From NCBI GenBank assembly GCA_032718475.1, contig JAUCBJ010006842.1:1-64000 (forward strand): a DNA stretch of 64,000 nt, in the 5' to 3' direction. Below, in pieces: positions 1 to 9,590 of this stretch. The DNA is from Nemertoderma westbladi (Eukaryota; Xenacoelomorpha; Nemertodermatida; Nemertodermatidae). The notes below the pieces were generated by a model. The model ran no database searches and was not told the origin of the DNA. It worked only from the letters and a program-made list of their open reading frames with translations. Positions within the stretch are counted from its first letter, which is position 1. Every line of letters starts with the position of its first letter. The position numbers and the translations under genes were made by a program.

Positions 1-501
1 ACAGCAGCATGACTATAATACACAGGGACATAACATATATCCAGGGGAGGGGGGAGTTATTGGAGATAGACGTATGGGCCCCAATGTATTAACATCAACC
101 CCAGTACCAAACATACCGGCCGGGGGGGGGGGGGGGGGAGGGGGGGGCAGGGTGACATTCCCCCATCACAATATCGACAATATACCCCAATAGGAGCAAG
201 AACATCGAACTCCCTGGACGAGAACAGGTCGTGCGGACAGTCGCTACCACACGCGGCCATACAGGGGACTGCTAGTCCACAGTTAGCTGGTAGCAGGGCC
301 ACACCGTGGCAGGGACAGAAAGAAAATAACATCAAAAATAAACACAATCCCAATATACCCAGTAGGCCGAGTCGAGACAATCGAAACACTAAATCGGTAC
401 ATATAAACCTAGGCGCGATACGTGAAGGACTATACAGGAAACGCTATAATCCAAGATTCGAATGTCAATTACATCTGGACGGAACCCATAAGACCAGGAC
501 G
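1..501 (+). pseudogene. gag-like frame, left part
   Basis: A continuous plus-strand frame enters from the window edge (frame 2, open from nt 2 to 190) and must change to frame 1 (open from 70 to beyond 501). The natural switching point is the G-run at 122-138, where a one-base length change would do it. The encoded stretch is rich in Pro, Gly, Gln, Asn and Arg with no hydrophobic segments, as in many retrotransposon gag proteins N-terminal to the zinc knuckle. It has no ATG, so a start-codon-based caller would miss it. It stops being gag at the CG dinucleotide 500-501, where a TIR element begins; the frame resumes at 2765. The minus-strand frame 57-389 is the antisense shadow. Confidence 0.5.
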
Positions 502-693
502 TCACCTTCAAGGCAGAACCCCCTAAGTCGATTTTTGTAGTTCTGAGATAATCGATAAAAACTGTTTATTTTTTAAAGAGATGCCTCAGTTTACTTGTTA
601 TTGTGTTTTTTGATAACTAAATATATATAGAATTCATATAACTAAACTTTCAATTTGATTTAGAATTACCTTTGAAATATATTGCGGTTTTTA

Positions 694-842
694 TGTAAAA
701 ATTCTGACTTATGGTGTTTTACCAAAACAAAGGGGAACACCATTTTCTGGTATTATCCCGTAACTATACGATAGTTGCGGGGTATTGCCTAGAAAACAAG
801 GCATCCTCAATTTGGCAAAACACCATAAGTCCGAATTTTTAC
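694..842. repeat. hairpin / MITE-like inverted repeat
   Basis: Left arm around 694-729 (contains CTTATGGTGTTTTACC) and right arm around 811-842 (contains CAAAACACCATAAG) are inverted copies with outer AAAAATTC/GAATTTTT. The loop holds a smaller palindrome around CCCGTAACTATACGATAG. It lies inside the larger TIR element and shares the GGTGTTTT phrase with that element's right-arm array. Confidence 0.55.
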
Positions 843-859
843 AAAAAACACGCAAAATA

Positions 860-1576
860 TATCAAATTATAGCCAAGGCTTATCGTGCGTCCTTAATTAT
901 TTAGTGCGTAGTGCGCACGTAATAATGTGCGCATTTGTTATTAGCTAATACGTGCTATCTAACATGTTAACTAGCACATGATCAGGTGTTAGTATTACCT
1001 GTCAACGCAATAATAACAAATAATCACATACAATATAGCTAACACACTTGCGCACATGTTGGAAATTGTTGAATTCAAAATTCTAAAGTGCTCCATAAGT
1101 TTTTGATATTTTGGTATTAATTGCTTCTAAAATAAGTACGGGACTGTAGTTAGAATCATGTATCAATACAAATTGAACAAAATGTAGCCAAATGCAGAAC
1201 TATAAGAACAAAATTTAGATTCATGAAAGCGGAACTCTAAGTACAAAATATAGCCATGGGTGGTACTCTACAGTAAGAACAAAGTCTATCTACAGGGTTA
1301 CAGCTACGTTAAAGTAAAGTTCACTTACAGTACGTCATGACGAATAATTAAAGACCTGTTTTTTCTACAGTACGTGGCAACATTTTGAGCAACTCTATCA
1401 GCAACTTAGTGAGCATTTCAGGTTGCCGATCAAGTTGCTCTATGTAAACGCGAAGTTTGTTGCTGTAAAAGATGCCTCATATAACGGAGACTAAAAGTTA
1501 ATGTTACTCAAATTAAGTTGCTAGTTGCTGACCAAATTGTCCAAAACGTCCGGCAACCTAGAGTAACTTATAGCAA
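860..1576. other. no gene seen; AT-rich interior of TIR element
   Basis: No open frame or RNA-like structure is visible. The stretch 940-1060 has several short inverted words (GCGCAC/GTGCGC, ACATGTTAACTAGCACATG) but no clear element boundary. Confidence 0.5.
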
Positions 1577-1998
1577 CTTGGACACAAACATTAAATGAGG
1601 GATAGATATTTATCAGCGCCACAAACATTAATGTGGGACAAACATTAATCAGGGTGACAAACATTAATGTGGGACATAAACATTGATGTAGGACACAAAC
1701 AATAATGTGGGACATAAACATTGATATAGGACACAAACATTAATGAGGGACACAAACATTAATGAGGGACACAAATATTAATGAGGGACACAAACATTAA
1801 TGAGGGACACAACATTAATGAGGGACACAAACATTAATTGAGGGACACAAACATTAATAGGGACACAAACATTAATGAGGGACACAAATATTAATGAGGG
1901 ACACAAACATTAATGAGCGACACAAACATTAATGAGGGACACAAACAATAAACGAGGGACAGATATCAATCAAGGGCACAAACATTAATCATGGGCAC
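1577..1998. repeat. tandem array, ~19-20-bp unit
   Basis: About 20 copies of a unit close to ACAAACATTAATGAGGGAC, most regular between 1730 and 1960 and degenerate at both ends. A short inverted copy lies at 2371-2409 (GTCCCTTATTAATATTTGTG), so the array behaves as one arm of a foldback with a core at about 2143-2215. Confidence 0.85.
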
Positions 1999-2142
1999 TA
2001 TCGCCCTTCGCACTTAGTATGATTCATGTTACCACCCATACACATACAATATATTACAGTATTACAATTCTCATTACTGTCAAGCAATAAAATAACAACA
2101 ATAAATAATAACATATTAATCTGACCAAACCAATAAACTATG

Positions 2143-2215
2143 TTATTGCCAATTGAAGGAAAGGATCAGGTTACAGAGATGGTTTTTCTAACCAAAACAA
2201 TAAACGATGTTGTTA
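2143..2215. mobile_element. foldback core shared with 38680-38757
   Basis: The segment from CCAATTGA through TTTCTAACCAAAACAATA matches 38691-38749 at roughly 48 of 55 positions by eye. In both places the core sits between oppositely oriented repeat arms, but the arm sequences differ completely. Confidence 0.6.
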
Positions 2216-2275
2216 CTAAATAAAAGGAAAGGAGTAGGAGTAAAAAAATGATGAACATGAGGGGGAGATAGGAAT

Positions 2276-2411
2276 CGGGGAGGGGGGGGGGGGGGGGGGG
2301 TAACATGAATGGTGGTGGTAGGAGGTAAATTGAAAATATGGGGGTATACCAGCCGAGGGGGGGGGGGGGGGTCAATAATGTTTGCGTCCCTTATTAATAT
2401 TTGTGTCCTGG
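2276..2411. repeat. G-runs and inverted copy of the 20-bp array
   Basis: Two long G-runs (about 2280-2300 and 2356-2371) border low-complexity sequence; 2371-2411 carries the array word in reverse orientation and so forms the right arm of the foldback. The 69-residue minus-strand frame here is Pro/Leu low complexity and not a gene. Confidence 0.6.
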
Positions 2412-2435
2412 CCGCAATACAAACCAGTATATAAA

Positions 2436-2750
2436 TGATAAATTACGGGGTTTTGCCAGGCTATTGTTTCTGATTTACGGGGTTTTACATGTTGTTATTT
2501 CTAATTTAAGGGGTTTTGCCAGGTGGACTGAATTTCATATACTTGAATTTACGGTGTTTTGCAAGCCAATTATAGACTTGGGGGGTTCTGCCTCGAAGTG
2601 GGCATAAGTTACGGGGAACTGTCTTTGGCTTATAACTCAAAAATGGCTGGTAGAAAAGCTTCGGGGTTCTGCCAGACGAAAAAGCCGATATCGAATTACC
2701 CAAAAAGTCAAAAACATGAAAATCGAAAAAAATCGACTTAGGGGGTTCTG
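2436..2750. repeat. GGGGTTTTGCC-like repeat array in the right arm
   Basis: GGGGTTTTGCC or a variant (TTTTACATG, TGTTTTGCA, GGGTTCTGCC) recurs about every 30-50 bp, ending with the TIR copy at about 2740. The left end of the element has only the single TIR copy. Subterminal repeated words are often transposase-binding sites; that role here is inference. Confidence 0.6.
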
Positions 2751-2764
2751 CCTTGAAGGTGACG

Positions 2765-3259
2765 AGGAGTTGCAAGTACTGGCAAGCGTTGCCCAAACGA
2801 GATCATGTAGCCTACACAGACGCAAACGGACTATGTCATCGATGTGTGGTAAAAGGACACAGATCCGGAGAGTGTTGGAAAGGGAGAGGATGTGAAAGGA
2901 CTAGACCAGGGGCAGAGAAGCCCATGAGCAAACATAAAGGAGCCGGGAAAGTAGAAGGAGGTGTGTTGCATACACACGCGGGGCTGGCACGGTGCGAGGG
3001 GGCATTGCATGGACGGGCGTCGTGTATACCGAGGTACGAGCGGGGGTCGTCGAGGCCTTTAATGCCAGCGCACATACGAAGGGGGAGGCCAGCAGAGGTA
3101 GTACCGAAGAGAGTGTGGCGAAGAGTTAGAGGACGTATAGGAGGGCAGTGGGAGAGTGCCTACTGGAAGAAGGGGCACCTGATAATTTTTAGTCGTCCAA
3201 TGTTTTGGACTGAGGGGGGTGGGATTGAGGGCGAGACGCCCTTCCCACGTATAAAATAA
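2765..3259 (+). pseudogene. gag-like, right part with CCHC zinc knuckle
   Basis: An open frame continues the gag reading frame after the inserted element. It encodes a clear C-x2-C-x4-H-x4-C zinc knuckle (CHRCVVKGHRSGEC at about 2849-2890), which binds RNA in retroelement gag proteins, then a basic Gly/Arg-rich tail with further Cys and His, and ends at the stop near 3257. The apparent upstream start at 2753 is a TTG inside the inserted TIR and is not real. No pol follows in any frame. I am fairly sure of the zinc knuckle and of the gag assignment, less sure of the superfamily. The frame is split by the insertion at 502-2764. Confidence 0.65.
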
Positions 3260-4100
3260 TTATTTAATTAAAAATAATAAAATAATTAAATAATAAAGTA
3301 GGTAGAAGTTAGGTAGTAAGAGAGTAGTACCGTTAGTTAGTTAGAGTTAGTTAGAGGGTACGTAGTACCGTTGGTTAGTGTTAGTTAGGAGTGTTAGAGA
3401 AGTTAGTAAGAGGGTACGTAGTACCGTTAGTTAGAAAGAAAGTAGTAGCAGTAGTGGTTGTGGGCACCATAAGCGCCATGTAGAAAGTAGTAGCAGTAGG
3501 GGTTAGTTGAGTTAGTAGAGTTAGTAAGAGTTAGTAGTAGTTCACATAATTAACGTACCCACTCTGCCGGCACTCAGAGCGTCACGTGAAGTCGAGTAGA
3601 CGAAAGGGAGTAAGATGTAGATAGAGTAGAGTAGTAGAGACGGGCACATAGGGTGCCAGGTAGTAGAGTTAGAGTGTTAGAAGTAGTAGAGAGGGCACAT
3701 AGGGTGCCAGGTAGTAGAGTTAAAGTGTTAGAAGTAGTAGAGACGGGCACATAGGGTGCCAGGCAGTAGAGTAGTAGAGAGGGCACATAGGGTGCCAGAT
3801 AGTAGAGTGGTTGTGGGCACCGCAAGCGCCACGTAGCTAGAAGAGTGGGTAGAGTTAGGGAGTTCTAGTTAAAGAGCTAGAAGAGTCGGTAAGAGTTAGA
3901 GAGAGTTAGTAGAAGTAGAGAATTAGTAAGAGTTAGTAGAAGTAGAGAGTTAGTAGGAGTTAGTTAGACTTAGAGAGTTAGTAGGAGTTAGTCAGACTTA
4001 GTAGAGCTAGTTAGAGTAAGAGAGTTAGATAGTTAGTAAGTAAGTAGTAGGTAGATAGTATGATAGCACAGGGGTAGCATTAGAAATTAGGGCCTTAGGG
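3260..4100 (+). repeat. C-poor GTTAG/GTAG repeat tract of the LTR element
   Basis: The tract is built from GTTAG, GTAGTAG and AGAG words with very few C on the plus strand. Nested inside are four units of about 45-53 bp carrying GGGCACATAGGGTGCCAG (3637-3805) and two copies of a GTGGTTGTGGGCACC box (3457 and 3810). Strong strand asymmetry is sustained for about 800 bp. No coding sequence is visible; the Leu/Thr-rich minus frame 3574-3825 is repeat translation. Confidence 0.75.
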
Positions 4101-4385
4101 GTGACAGAGAGTAGAGAGGTGATAGTGCGGAGTGCGAAGAGAGCGTGGGCACAATTCAAGTGTGGGGGAGGAGAAGTGAGAGGAAGAGTGTGGGACGAGG
4201 AGGTCCGGGAGTATGCGAGAGTTAGGGTGAGAGTGGTGAGAGTGCCGGGGAAACAAAAATTGTGTGAGAGAAGCGCACGATCGGCCCGACACGAGATGCC
4301 AGAGGGTAGTGACATCATACCAATAGGGAGCAGCCTGGAAAGCCGGCTCCGAAAAAAAATAGACCCACCCCACACCCGATACTAG
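4101..4385 (+). CDS. unknown 94-residue frame just before the polypurine tract
   Basis: An Arg/Glu/Val-rich frame begins at ATG 4101 and ends with TAG 4383-4385, 65 bp before the polypurine tract. Its position is where the last gene of an LTR element would end, but no pol or env motif is recognisable. The high Arg, Glu and Gly content follows from the purine-rich strand, so it may be fortuitous. Two minus-strand frames overlap it. Confidence 0.2.
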   Translation: MTESREVIVRSAKRAWAQFKCGGGEVRGRVWDEEVREYARVRVRVVRVPGKQKLCERSARSARHEMPEGSDIIPIGSSLESRLRKKIDPPHTRY

Positions 4386-4450
4386 ATCGGGATCCAGCGG
4401 AATTGTAGCGCACTTGAGTTGGATGCTATCTTCTTACCGGGAAGATAGCA

Positions 4451-4460
4451 TGGGGGGGAG
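4451..4460 (+). promoter_or_regulatory. polypurine tract
   Basis: TGGGGGGGAG lies directly before the TGTTAGCG that opens the LTR, the expected place for the plus-strand primer of reverse transcription. Confidence 0.7.
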
Positions 4461-5042
4461 TGTTAGCGTATTCAATTCCGCTAACACCCCACAAAGTAAG
4501 CCGTTAAGCAATATTGGGAGCACGAGGTTGATTACCAATATCAACCTCGTGTCACCCCAATAAAGTGGGAAGGAGAAACACACAATAGGGGTCAGGGGCT
4601 ACACCCCTGACAGAGAGAGAATAGCAAGGGCGAAGGGAAGCACTTCAGAGGGGGGCAAAGGGTGACAAGTAGGATATTAGCCAATGGGAGGGAGGCACTG
4701 GCTAGGTACAGTAACAAGGCCAACCCGTGCAATATAACCAGTTGACAGCAATCAGTTATTCAGTTTACTCAGTCGTTCGATAAGCTAGGGCATGACGGTA
4801 ACACTTTGTAACCGTCGCCGCCATCATCAGTATACTTATACAATTATTCTATTATCTGGTGCTATATCAGCATGTACTGTATCAGCAATATCAGAAGGAC
4901 TTACAACAACCCTTTTCACTCACACGGCGGGGACGCGTATATAAACCCAAACTGGATAAATCGGGATCCATCGATCCCGTCACAGGAACCAGTATGGCTT
5001 GGCTAGGGGTCTGTGGTTGGTTCCCGTCGCAAATCCCTGACA
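4461..5042 (+). repeat. 3' LTR (right end uncertain)
   Basis: It starts TGTTAGCG directly after the polypurine tract; TGTTAGCG (4461-4468) is inverted at CGCTAACA (4479-4486). Two good hairpins lie inside: CACGAGGTTGA/TCAACCTCGTG (4521-4551) and GTCAGGGG/CCCCTGAC (4591-4611). A TATATAAA box is at 4938-4945. I place the end at the CTGACA at 5037-5042, but without the 5' copy this is a guess. Confidence 0.5.
4938..4945 (+). promoter_or_regulatory. TATA-like box in the LTR
   Basis: TATATAAA, about 480 bp into the LTR and preceded by a GC-rich stretch. It is a plausible U3 promoter element; no transcription start can be set from sequence. Confidence 0.35.
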
Positions 5043-5734
5043 CAAGCAGCAGACTTTCCGATGTCCTTTTCAGGCTCGTAATAACTGCTGTTGGCCAGGG
5101 ACCGCTAAGGGCAGTCCTTGTCCTTTAGACCTAGCGAGTTACCAAATCCACCTCTGCAGGCAGCAGGAAGTTGGCTAGGCCTAATAGTAATCAGGCAAAC
5201 CTGAATACTGCTTAACTTTTCCTCCCACCCCTGGCCCTTAAATACATGAAATAAGTCCCGTACCCCGTAAGTCGCCCCAATATTCGCCCATAAATCGCCC
5301 CCAGTCCATTGAATGTACCCAAATCCCATGTTCCCGCACCCAGTAGTGATATCGGAATATTCATTTTAAATAAATCCAAAAAATATTCAACTCGCGTTAG
5401 GAAAAGTTGAAATACCGCGAACAAGGTCCGATCCGGATTTTAGACGGATGTATGTTTTTTATTGTTTGGTTTACATTAAAAGTTCTCGCAGTATATTTTG
5501 CAGTAACTATAAGAGATCGTTTTAAACTTAGGGTCAACAATTATTAAATCCAAAAATTGTAACTGTCACCTTATTATAAATTTTTTAGAATAACAACAGC
5601 TACACTTTTAAAGTTATTTTAATATATTTTATTCAGTTTTTGTTATTTTATTGCACTACGTACGACCAGGTAGATAATATTACATATTGTATTGCTATTA
5701 TTGTTATAAGCACTTGTAGCTATTAAACTACTTA
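5043..5734. other. no gene seen
   Basis: Mostly AT-rich single-copy-looking sequence. Overlapping minus frames at 5105-5424 have no recognisable domain. Confidence 0.5.
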
Positions 5735-5906
5735 TAAATTAGAAAATAAAGTGTTCAGTAGGGAACAATGTGTAGGGATTTCGCCAGGGCTCGAACCAGC
5801 GTTGTACGGTATATATTGTTTCATGGTAACCCGATCGTCTCTTATTTATCCTAGGCAGAGTCTAAGTTGTATTTATATTAGTTTGAACACTTTATTTTCT
5901 AATTTA
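5735..5906. mobile_element. 172-bp TIR element with pol III B-box-like word
   Basis: Perfect 22-bp terminal inverted repeats: the left arm 5735-5756 begins TAAATTAGAAAATAAAGTG and the right arm is 5885-5906. On the minus strand the interior contains GGTTCGAGCCC (5787-5797), a match to the RNA polymerase III B box; no convincing cloverleaf or A box was found. A MITE that captured a tRNA-related or SINE fragment is the simplest reading. Confidence 0.65.
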
Positions 5907-6869
5907 TTATTATTATAGTTGCATTCAACTACATAAAAATATATTAATATTTATCATAATATAATATTTTAATAATTTCATAAAAATGCTTTAATTTTAA
6001 AATAAACTTTTATTTTACAGTTATATTTTAGCTTTATTTAATTAGTCTACTGAAGCAAGTTAGGTAAAACACTTTACCAATGGCGGTAGGTATGTACGTA
6101 AATCAGTATCACAAAATAAAAAGCATCCGATACCGATACCTCCTATATGTTGCATGCAATCAGTAGGCAGTAGATGGCAGTCAGCTGATCCGTAGCTTTC
6201 GTCTCATAGTGGAAGGCTTTCTCAAGAGGCCAAGCCTGTAAATAACAATAGACACAAAGGGATAAGGAAGCGGCAATATAAAGATGAAAGACGCGTGCAC
6301 AGTAATCAAACACTGGGAAGCAGCAACACAAATACAAATAACTGGTACCAACTTAACTGGTCATTAAGTCTGCAAACTTTATAAACCTGATTTGTGGTGG
6401 AGCGAGGGATAAGTCTGTTAACGTTGAACTTCCTTCATTATCCCAGCACGGGTCCAATTTGTTGAACCTCGGTATCCGTGTAGTTTATAAATATATCAAT
6501 TTAGCCTGTATTAAAAATGTCAAAGTCACTAAATAATCTAAGTCACTAAGTGTATTAATTATAATATTTGCGCGGTGGCCATAGGAGTTTATGTTGACTT
6601 TGAAACAATCAAGGGAACGTTCATAAATGACGTTTTCAGCATCTATTTATATTATAATTTGGGAAAACAAAAAGTTATACTTTTTTAACAATAAAAGTTT
6701 TATATGCGGTTTTTCATCAGACGTTGTATTCTAACATTATAATTTTGGAATAAAAGTACATAAATACTTGTTGCAAAGTACATTACTTACAAAGATGTAA
6801 TTAAACTAGTTTTAACAGAACTAATAGCTTATTATATAAAAGTGTAAATAAATATCAATTAACTTACAG
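5907..6869. other. no gene seen
   Basis: AT-rich sequence. The words TATGTTGCATGCAATCAGT and GCAGTCAGCTGAT (6145-6190) recur near 57130-57176, suggesting an undefined dispersed repeat. Confidence 0.4.
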
Positions 6870-7586
6870 ATGCGTTACAACAGGGAAGTTGTTCTGGTTG
6901 GTGTTACGAACGGCGGCCGAGGTGGGGACTACTTTATCGTTCCTGCGCGACGTAACTATCGGGGCGTACGTTGCCATCATTAACCCTCGCTACGAAGGAG
7001 AAACGAGTTTCGCGGTCGTGTCGACCCTCGACGTCGTCGTCCCTATGATGGTCTGCGCCGCCGACCTCCAGGTTTTCCCTTGATGTCGTCTTATATTGAC
7101 TGTTCTATGAGCAGTTTCACAATAAAGACGACGTTCGAGGTAGTTTCATTCGGGTTTGTTGGAGCCGCTTGTTCGGGTCCGCTATGCGAATGCGACTCCC
7201 GCTCGCCAGGGAACTGCTGCTGCATGACCGGCGCTTCGAGCAGCATTTGGGTTATGCAGCTGGAGCTAGCGGGTCCGGGCTTCATCGATCTACCCGTGGC
7301 ACCCCTTCGCTCCCGCGACTTGACAACGTTGTTTGAAACAGATTAGATATTGTCAACCACGTTGACAGCGTTACCGGTCGCCGACGTCGACCAACTGGAC
7401 GAATTCGTCTCGAATACCATTGAGGGAGTAAACGAAGACGGCGGCTGGTATGTTGTCGCTTGGGTGAAGCCCGGACAGAGCGCCGGCAGTGAACTCCCAT
7501 CACTGCCGGTGATTCATATATCTTCGGCGACGGCGAAAAACAACGTCATAATCGAGCGGCGGCATAGCCTATTCAGTTGGCTGTGA
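6870..7586 (+). other. GC-rich block with short open frames upstream of piggyBac
   Basis: GC content rises sharply at about 6890. Three consecutive plus-strand frames (6889-7083, 7080-7346, 7350-7586) follow each other with ATGA-like or in-frame-stop junctions, and minus frames are open as well. None has a recognisable domain. The base composition matches the repeat region of the following transposase, so this may be the decayed 5' part of the same element or a captured host sequence. I cannot tell which strand, if either, was coding. Confidence 0.3.
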
Positions 7587-9590
7587 CTGCCCCGGTGATA
7601 CGGGTGCCGCGAGTCAGGGGATTCGGCGCCGCTGGAGCTGCCCAGGGTGGCGTTGGTAACGTTGCGGGCAATGGCGTACCACCAGCTGCTGGAGGTGGTC
7701 AGGTACAGGGCGACGGTGCTGGTGACGGACCACCAGCTGCTGGAAGTGGCCAGGCCCAGGGCGGCGGTGCTGGTGACAGACCACCCGCTGATGGAGGTGG
7801 CCAGGCCCAGGGCGACGGTGCTGGTGACGGTGTACCACCAGCTGCTGGAGGTGGTCAGGTACAGGGCGACGGTGCTGGTGACGGACCACCCGCTGCTGGA
7901 GGTGGCCAGGCCCAGGGCGTCGGTGCTGGTGACGGTGTACCACCAGCTGCTGGAGGTGGTCAGGTACAGGGCGACGGTGCTGGTGACGGTGTACCACCAG
8001 CTGCTGGAGATGGTCAGGTACAGGGCGACGGTGCTGGTGACGGTGTACCACCAGCTGCTGGAGATGGTCAGGTACAGGGCGACGGTGCTGGTGACGGTGT
8101 ACCACCAGCTGCTGGAGATGGTCAGGTACAGGGCGACGGTGCTGGTGACGGTGTACCACCAGCTGCTGGAGATGGTCAGGTACAGGGTGACGGTGCTGGT
8201 GACGGCACCGTCACCAGCACCAGCAACATCAAATGTGATGTTAGATCACATTTATTTCATGATGGCCAGATTGAAACTGAACCAAAGAAGTCACACACAG
8301 TGAAGTGGCGTGACGTCACATTGTTAGAAATGAAAAAATTCATTGGTCTGACTTTACTAATGACTCTTGTAGAGAAACCCGAAATTCGATTATACTGGTC
8401 GACGGATGAACTCATTGCTACTCCGTTTTTTACACGATCGGACTCAATGAGCCGTGATCGTTATCTTCAAATTTTGAAGTTCATTCGATTTTCACATCCA
8501 GAAAACTATAACGTGGAATTTATTAATTCTAGACTTGATCAATTTTTGGATATTGTCAAAGAAATTTGTTCAAGTTATATACCGAAGCAAAACCTGTCAT
8601 TAGATGAAGCTTTACTAAAGCACAAGGGACGATTGTCATTCAAGGTTTATATAAAAACTAAACGTGCACGATTTGGTATAAAACTATTCCTTACTTGTGA
8701 CTCTAATGGCTATATGGTTGTTGTTCGTGTTTATTACGGTAAAAAGTGGGAGATTCCTCAGGTGGATGATGGGAAGGAACTTTCTATGAGTGAAAATGTT
8801 GTTGCGAAATCTTATGGATCAAGGTTATATTGTCCATGTAGATAATTGGTACACCAGTTTACGGCTAATACGGTACTTACTAACTCATAGTACAGGTTTG
8901 AGGGGCACCATTAGAGTAAACCGGGGAATACCAACTGCACTAAAGAATACCAAACTGACGCCCATCTCCTCTAAGTTTATGAGGAATAAGAGTATACTGG
9001 CTGTCAAATACACTGACAAACGAGATGTCTATTTGTTGTCCACCGTTGACAATGCAGGTACTGTAGATAAGACCCGGCATGTTCGTGGAGGTGGCACAGT
9101 TGAATATACGAAACCCATCTGTATTGAGGAGTATAACCGGAACATGGGTGGAGTTGATCGTCAAGACCAATATATATCTGCATACAACCCTGTTAGAAAG
9201 AGCCATATCTGGTTCAAGAAGGTAGGCTTCAATATAATAATGCGTCTGCTGGTGAATGCATTTATTATCTATAAACAGGAGAAGAACTCAAAGGCCCGAC
9301 TCCTAGACTTCATAAAAACGACTGTGATTTGGTTGACTGATATGCCGACCACTTCGAAAGGGAAATCTGGCGCATCCGCTATCCAGCCCATTCAACCTGC
9401 CCAACTTCATACTCTTGTTCCGCACCCACCTACACCTAAAAAGAATAGACCAACCTATCGGTGTCGTGTGTGCTATTCCAATAGCAAGAAACGCAAAGAA
9501 ACTCGATATTACTGTCCACAATGTGCTACAAAGCCAGCACTTTGTCTGGGTGGGTGTGCAGCGAAGTGGCACGAGTCAGTTTCCCAATAA
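7577..9590 (+). pseudogene. piggyBac-type transposase with repeat-encoded N-terminus, frameshifted
   Basis: A DDE transposase of the piggyBac family (DDE_Tnp_1_7). The first frame (7577-8845) has about ten 17-18-residue Gly/Pro/Ala/Gln repeats, then the transposase core from about residue 220. Catalytic Asp candidates are D343 in SLDEALLKHKG (8603) and D375 in LTCDSNGY (8699). The core continues in another frame from about 8810, with the third Asp in VHVDNWYTS (8841) and the typical NMGGVDRQDQ motif; it ends with a Cys-rich zinc domain (CRVC...YYCPQC...CLGGC) at 9590. One extra base at about 8811 is the only break seen in the core, so the copy is young. The start is uncertain because repeats are open in several frames. 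The repeat N-terminus is not usual for the family. Confidence 0.85.
7675..8204 (+). repeat. 51-54-bp coding minisatellite
   Basis: About ten units encode variants of VPPAAGDGQVQGDGAGDG; the last four are nearly identical. The unit length is a multiple of three, so all frames stay open: a 218-residue plus frame and a 181-residue minus frame are by-products. Confidence 0.9.

Larger units (their letters stand above)
502..2762. mobile_element. 2.26-kb TIR element inserted in gag
   Basis: The left end (from 502, TCACCTTCAAGGCAGAACCC) and the reverse complement of the right end (to 2762) match over about 35 bp, ending in the run AAGTCGATTTTT. CG, or ACG on the asymmetric reading, flanks both ends and would be a 2-3-bp target duplication. 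Removing 502-2764 brings ACG (499-501) next to AGG (2765) and restores one gag frame, which strongly supports the boundaries. No transposase is visible inside. The interior holds a hairpin (694-842), a 20-bp tandem array, a foldback core and a right-arm array of GGGGTTTTGCC-like units. Superfamily not identified. Confidence 0.7.
1..5042 (+). mobile_element. LTR retrotransposon, 3' part, gag-like frame but no visible pol
   Basis: Seen in order on the plus strand: a P/G/Q/N-rich open frame (1-501), its continuation with a CCHC zinc knuckle (2765-3259), about 1.2 kb of C-poor repeats, a short unknown frame (4101-4385), a G-rich polypurine tract (4451-4460) and a long terminal repeat starting TGTTAGCG at 4461. 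The 5' LTR and primer site lie outside the window. No protease, RT, RNase H or integrase motif was found between gag and the LTR, so this looks like a gag-only or internally deleted non-autonomous element. The split finger and TGTTAGCG start would suit BEL/Pao, but the superfamily is not proven. A 2.26-kb TIR element interrupts gag at 502-2764. Confidence 0.6.

Noticed and set aside
57-389. 110-residue minus-strand frame with a hydrophobic start and poly-Pro
   Set aside because: Antisense of the gag-like frame; the poly-Pro is the G-run.
1577-1998. CRISPR-like or coding repeat
   Set aside because: 20-bp units adjoin each other without spacers; the overlapping minus frame is repeat translation.
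2753-2764. Start of the zinc-knuckle frame at 2753
   Set aside because: The first codon is TTG and lies in the terminal inverted repeat of the inserted element; the real frame resumes at 2765.
5761-5860. tRNA gene on the minus strand
   Set aside because: Only the B-box matches; the T-stem mispairs and no A box or acceptor stem was found.
7614-8303. 181-residue minus and 218-residue plus frames
   Set aside because: By-products of a minisatellite with unit length divisible by three.
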